A stretch of DNA of 64,000 nucleotides. Origin: Ensifer adhaerens. GTDB lineage: Bacteria; Pseudomonadota; Alphaproteobacteria; Rhizobiales; Rhizobiaceae. The position numbers were made by a program, and so were the translations under genes. The DNA is taken from the NCBI RefSeq assembly GCF_002007205.1, contig NZ_LAZS01000005.1, forward strand, positions 1,735,836 to 1,799,835, in the 5' to 3' direction. Numbering within the stretch: the first letter of the stretch is position 1; every line of letters begins with the position of its first letter. This document shows, in pieces, positions 62,805-64,000 of this stretch. Below the pieces are notes generated by a model. That model was given only the letters and a program-made list of their open reading frames with translations, searched no databases and was not told where the DNA came from.

Positions 62805-62813
62805 GAGTGTTAA

Positions 62814-63710
62814 ATGCCAATCGTTCGCGTCCCGGTCATTCGTCACCGCTCCATCGAAATCGACGGCGTTCGCCTGTTCTATCGGGAGAGCGTGCCTCGC
62901 GACGCAGGCACCGATGCTCCAACCGTCCTGCTGCTCCACGGTTTCCCATCCTCGTCTCATCAGTATCGCCGCCTGATGGATGCGCTCGGCAACGATTACC
63001 GATTGATCGCACCCGATTATCCGGGTTTCGGCCACAGCGACGCTCCGACGTCGACAAACGAAGGCGGTGCTTTCACCTACAGCTTCGACCGGCTGGCAGA
63101 TCTGATTGAGGGTTTCGTCGACGCACTGAAACTGGCGCGGTTCGTGCTCTACGTCTTCGACTTCGGCGCACCGGTCGGCTTCCGGCTTGCCACCCGTCGT
63201 CCGGAACTGGTCGCCGGACTTGTCGTGCAGAATGGCAACGCCTATCACGAGGGCCTGTCGGAGGCGGCACAGAGCTTCATCGCTTTGACGCCGGACACTA
63301 CGGATGCAGGCGAGCGGATCGAACAGTTGCTGACGCTGGAAATGACCCGTGCGCAATACGAAGGCGGGACGAGCAACCCCGAGCGCATCGCGCCCGACGG
63401 GTGGACGATGGATCAGCATTTTCTCGATCTGCCGGAGCGGCGCCAGCCGCAATACGACCTCTTCTTCGACTACAAGAGCAACCTTGCGCGCTACGCCGAA
63501 TGGCAGGACTGGTTGCGACGCGAGCACCCGCCGACATTGATTGCCTGGGGCAGGAACGACCCCTTCTTCACCGAACCCGGCGCCCGCGCTTTTTTGCGCG
63601 ATGTGCCCGAGGCAGAGCTGCACCTGTTCGAGACCGGCCACTTCGCCCTGGAAGAATTCCTACCGGAGATAGCGCCGCTGATCGCCGACTTCGTGGACCG
63701 GAACTGGTAG
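62814..63710 (+). CDS. Alpha/beta hydrolase, epoxide hydrolase / haloalkane dehalogenase-like
   Basis: A 298-aa enzyme. The nucleophile position holds Asp116 in YVFDFGAPVG rather than Ser, as in epoxide hydrolases and haloalkane dehalogenases; the acid is Asp249 in WGRNDPFF and the base is His276 in FETGHFALEE. LLHGFPSSSHQYRRL is the oxyanion-side motif. The cap region lies about residues 140-220. ATG at 62814 follows AGGAG. It is divergent from a CGNR-type regulator and followed by a strong terminator. Confidence 0.9.
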   Translation: MPIVRVPVIRHRSIEIDGVRLFYRESVPRDAGTDAPTVLLLHGFPSSSHQYRRLMDALGNDYRLIAPDYPGFGHSDAPTSTNEGGAFTYSFDRLADLIEGFVDALKLARFVLYVFDFGAPVGFRLATRRPELVAGLVVQNGNAYHEGLSEAAQSFIALTPDTTDAGERIEQLLTLEMTRAQYEGGTSNPERIAPDGWTMDQHFLDLPERRQPQYDLFFDYKSNLARYAEWQDWLRREHPPTLIAWGRNDPFFTEPGARAFLRDVPEAELHLFETGHFALEEFLPEIAPLIADFVDRNW

Positions 63711-63724
63711 CCCTGCCACAAAAG

Positions 63725-63759
63725 GAAGCGGCGCCGGAGAATATTTCCGGCGCCGCTTC
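63725..63759 (+). terminator. Terminator after the epoxide-hydrolase-like gene
   Basis: A perfect 14-bp stem (GAAGCGGCGCCGGA / TCCGGCGCCGCTTC) with a 7-nt loop, 15 nt after the stop, followed by TTGTT. Confidence 0.85.
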
Positions 63760-63792
63760 TTGTTCATCTGGAATTGCGGCTGTCCCGCCGTC

Positions 63793-64000
63793 CATCACAT
63801 GTTCGGATAGACCGGCCTTCGCCGATTTCCTTCACGGAGGTCCGCGCGGCCCGCCTCCCGAACATCACATGTTCGGGTAGACCGGGCCTTCGCCGGCTTT
63901 CCTCACGAAGGTCCGTGCGGCCCGCCTCCCGAACATCACATGTTCGGGTAGACCGGGCCTTCGCCGGCTTTCCTCACGGAGGTCCGTGCGGCCCGCCTCC
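63793..64000. repeat. Three tandem 70/71-bp repeats running off the right edge
   Basis: Units begin with CATCACATGTTCGG at 63793, 63863 and 63934 (periods 70 and 71); the last is cut at 64000. Copies 2 and 3 differ at one position in the compared part; copy 1 has more changes and one base less. Each unit boundary holds the palindrome GAACAT-CAC-ATGTTC. In the minus strand each unit contains a short frame ending in GEGPVYPNM and a stop, so they look like tandem copies of a gene end. There are no unrelated spacers, so it is not a CRISPR. Confidence 0.85.
63936..64000 (-). CDS. 3' end of an unidentified gene (partial, extends past the window)
   Basis: Reading leftward from the window edge, an open frame of about 20 codons (RRAARTSVRKAGEGPVYPNM) ends in TGA at 63936-63938. 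It has no start in the window. Two further stops with the same preceding residues recur at 63865-63867 and 63795-63797, which would lie downstream and be untranslated. The gene itself is not visible; I cannot name it. Confidence 0.35.
   Translation of the reverse strand, partial: RRAARTSVRKAGEGPVYPNM

Noticed and set aside
63793..64000. Tandem repeats considered as a CRISPR array
   Set aside because: Units are contiguous 70-71 bp repeats without unique spacers, and carry a gene-end frame; no cas genes are present.

Overview
The window is a GC-rich chromosomal segment of an alphaproteobacterium of the Rhizobiaceae, most likely Sinorhizobium/Ensifer. The evidence is gene content and order: nadABC with a NadQ-type regulator, phoX near lpsL-rkpK, a DUF2062-acpS-lepB-rnc-era-recO neighbourhood, relA-rpoZ, smpB-dapA, BA14K and rhizobial porin genes, and several rhizobium-type palindromic intergenic repeats. 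Nothing looks like a prophage, integrated plasmid, insertion sequence or CRISPR array; this is core chromosome with a few accessory touches.

Layout. 1-5.7 kb holds a partial tyrosine-phosphatase-like gene coupled to a NadQ-like regulator, a small secreted protein, and the de novo NAD operon nadA-nadB-nadC on the minus strand, whose promoter carries a perfect 31-bp palindrome. 5.8-9.1 kb has an MFS transporter, an AraC-type regulator and a divergent PhyH dioxygenase. 9.1-13.7 kb has a MOSC protein, an HD hydrolase and a giant DUF2339 membrane protein. 13.7-16 kb has a RIME-like repeat, a Pho box and the Tat-exported phosphatase phoX. 16-22 kb contains a thioesterase, recO, an L,D-transpeptidase lipoprotein, an SRPBCC/ArsR pair, and lpsL-rkpK (UDP-glucuronate and UDP-galacturonate supply). 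22-29 kb has tex, cfa, a glutathionyl-hydroquinone reductase, a glycerophosphodiesterase and arsC.

29-36 kb is a housekeeping block on the minus strand: rpoZ, the bifunctional (p)ppGpp enzyme relA, a 49-aa DUF3563 protein, and DUF2062-acpS-lepB-rnc-era. 36-41 kb has a NYN nuclease, dapA-smpB and a soluble lytic transglycosylase. 41-50 kb has a BA14K protein, a serine hydrolase, a major porin, tRNA-Ser(GCT), a caspase-Sel1 secreted protein, two PilZ proteins, a HisC-like aminotransferase and a mini Sel1 protein. 50-54 kb has DUF2147, two unannotated-size secreted or membrane microproteins, a UPF0060 protein and AMP nucleosidase. 54-58 kb is a probable envelope-modification cluster: a UPF0104 membrane protein, GT2, an ArnT-like GT39 and a lipid-kinase-like protein. 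58-64 kb has an Lrp/EamA pair, a betaine-type ABC transporter with binding protein and permease but no ATPase, a CGNR regulator divergent from an epoxide-hydrolase/dehalogenase-like enzyme, and a 70/71-bp tandem repeat running off the right edge that carries copies of a gene tail.

Most intergenic regions end in recognisable hairpin terminators. The most noteworthy items are the nad operator, the caspase/PilZ region, the lipid glycosylation cluster, the family of palindromic repeats sharing one core, and the tandem gene-tail repeat at the right edge. No clearly new multi-gene defence or mobile system was seen.
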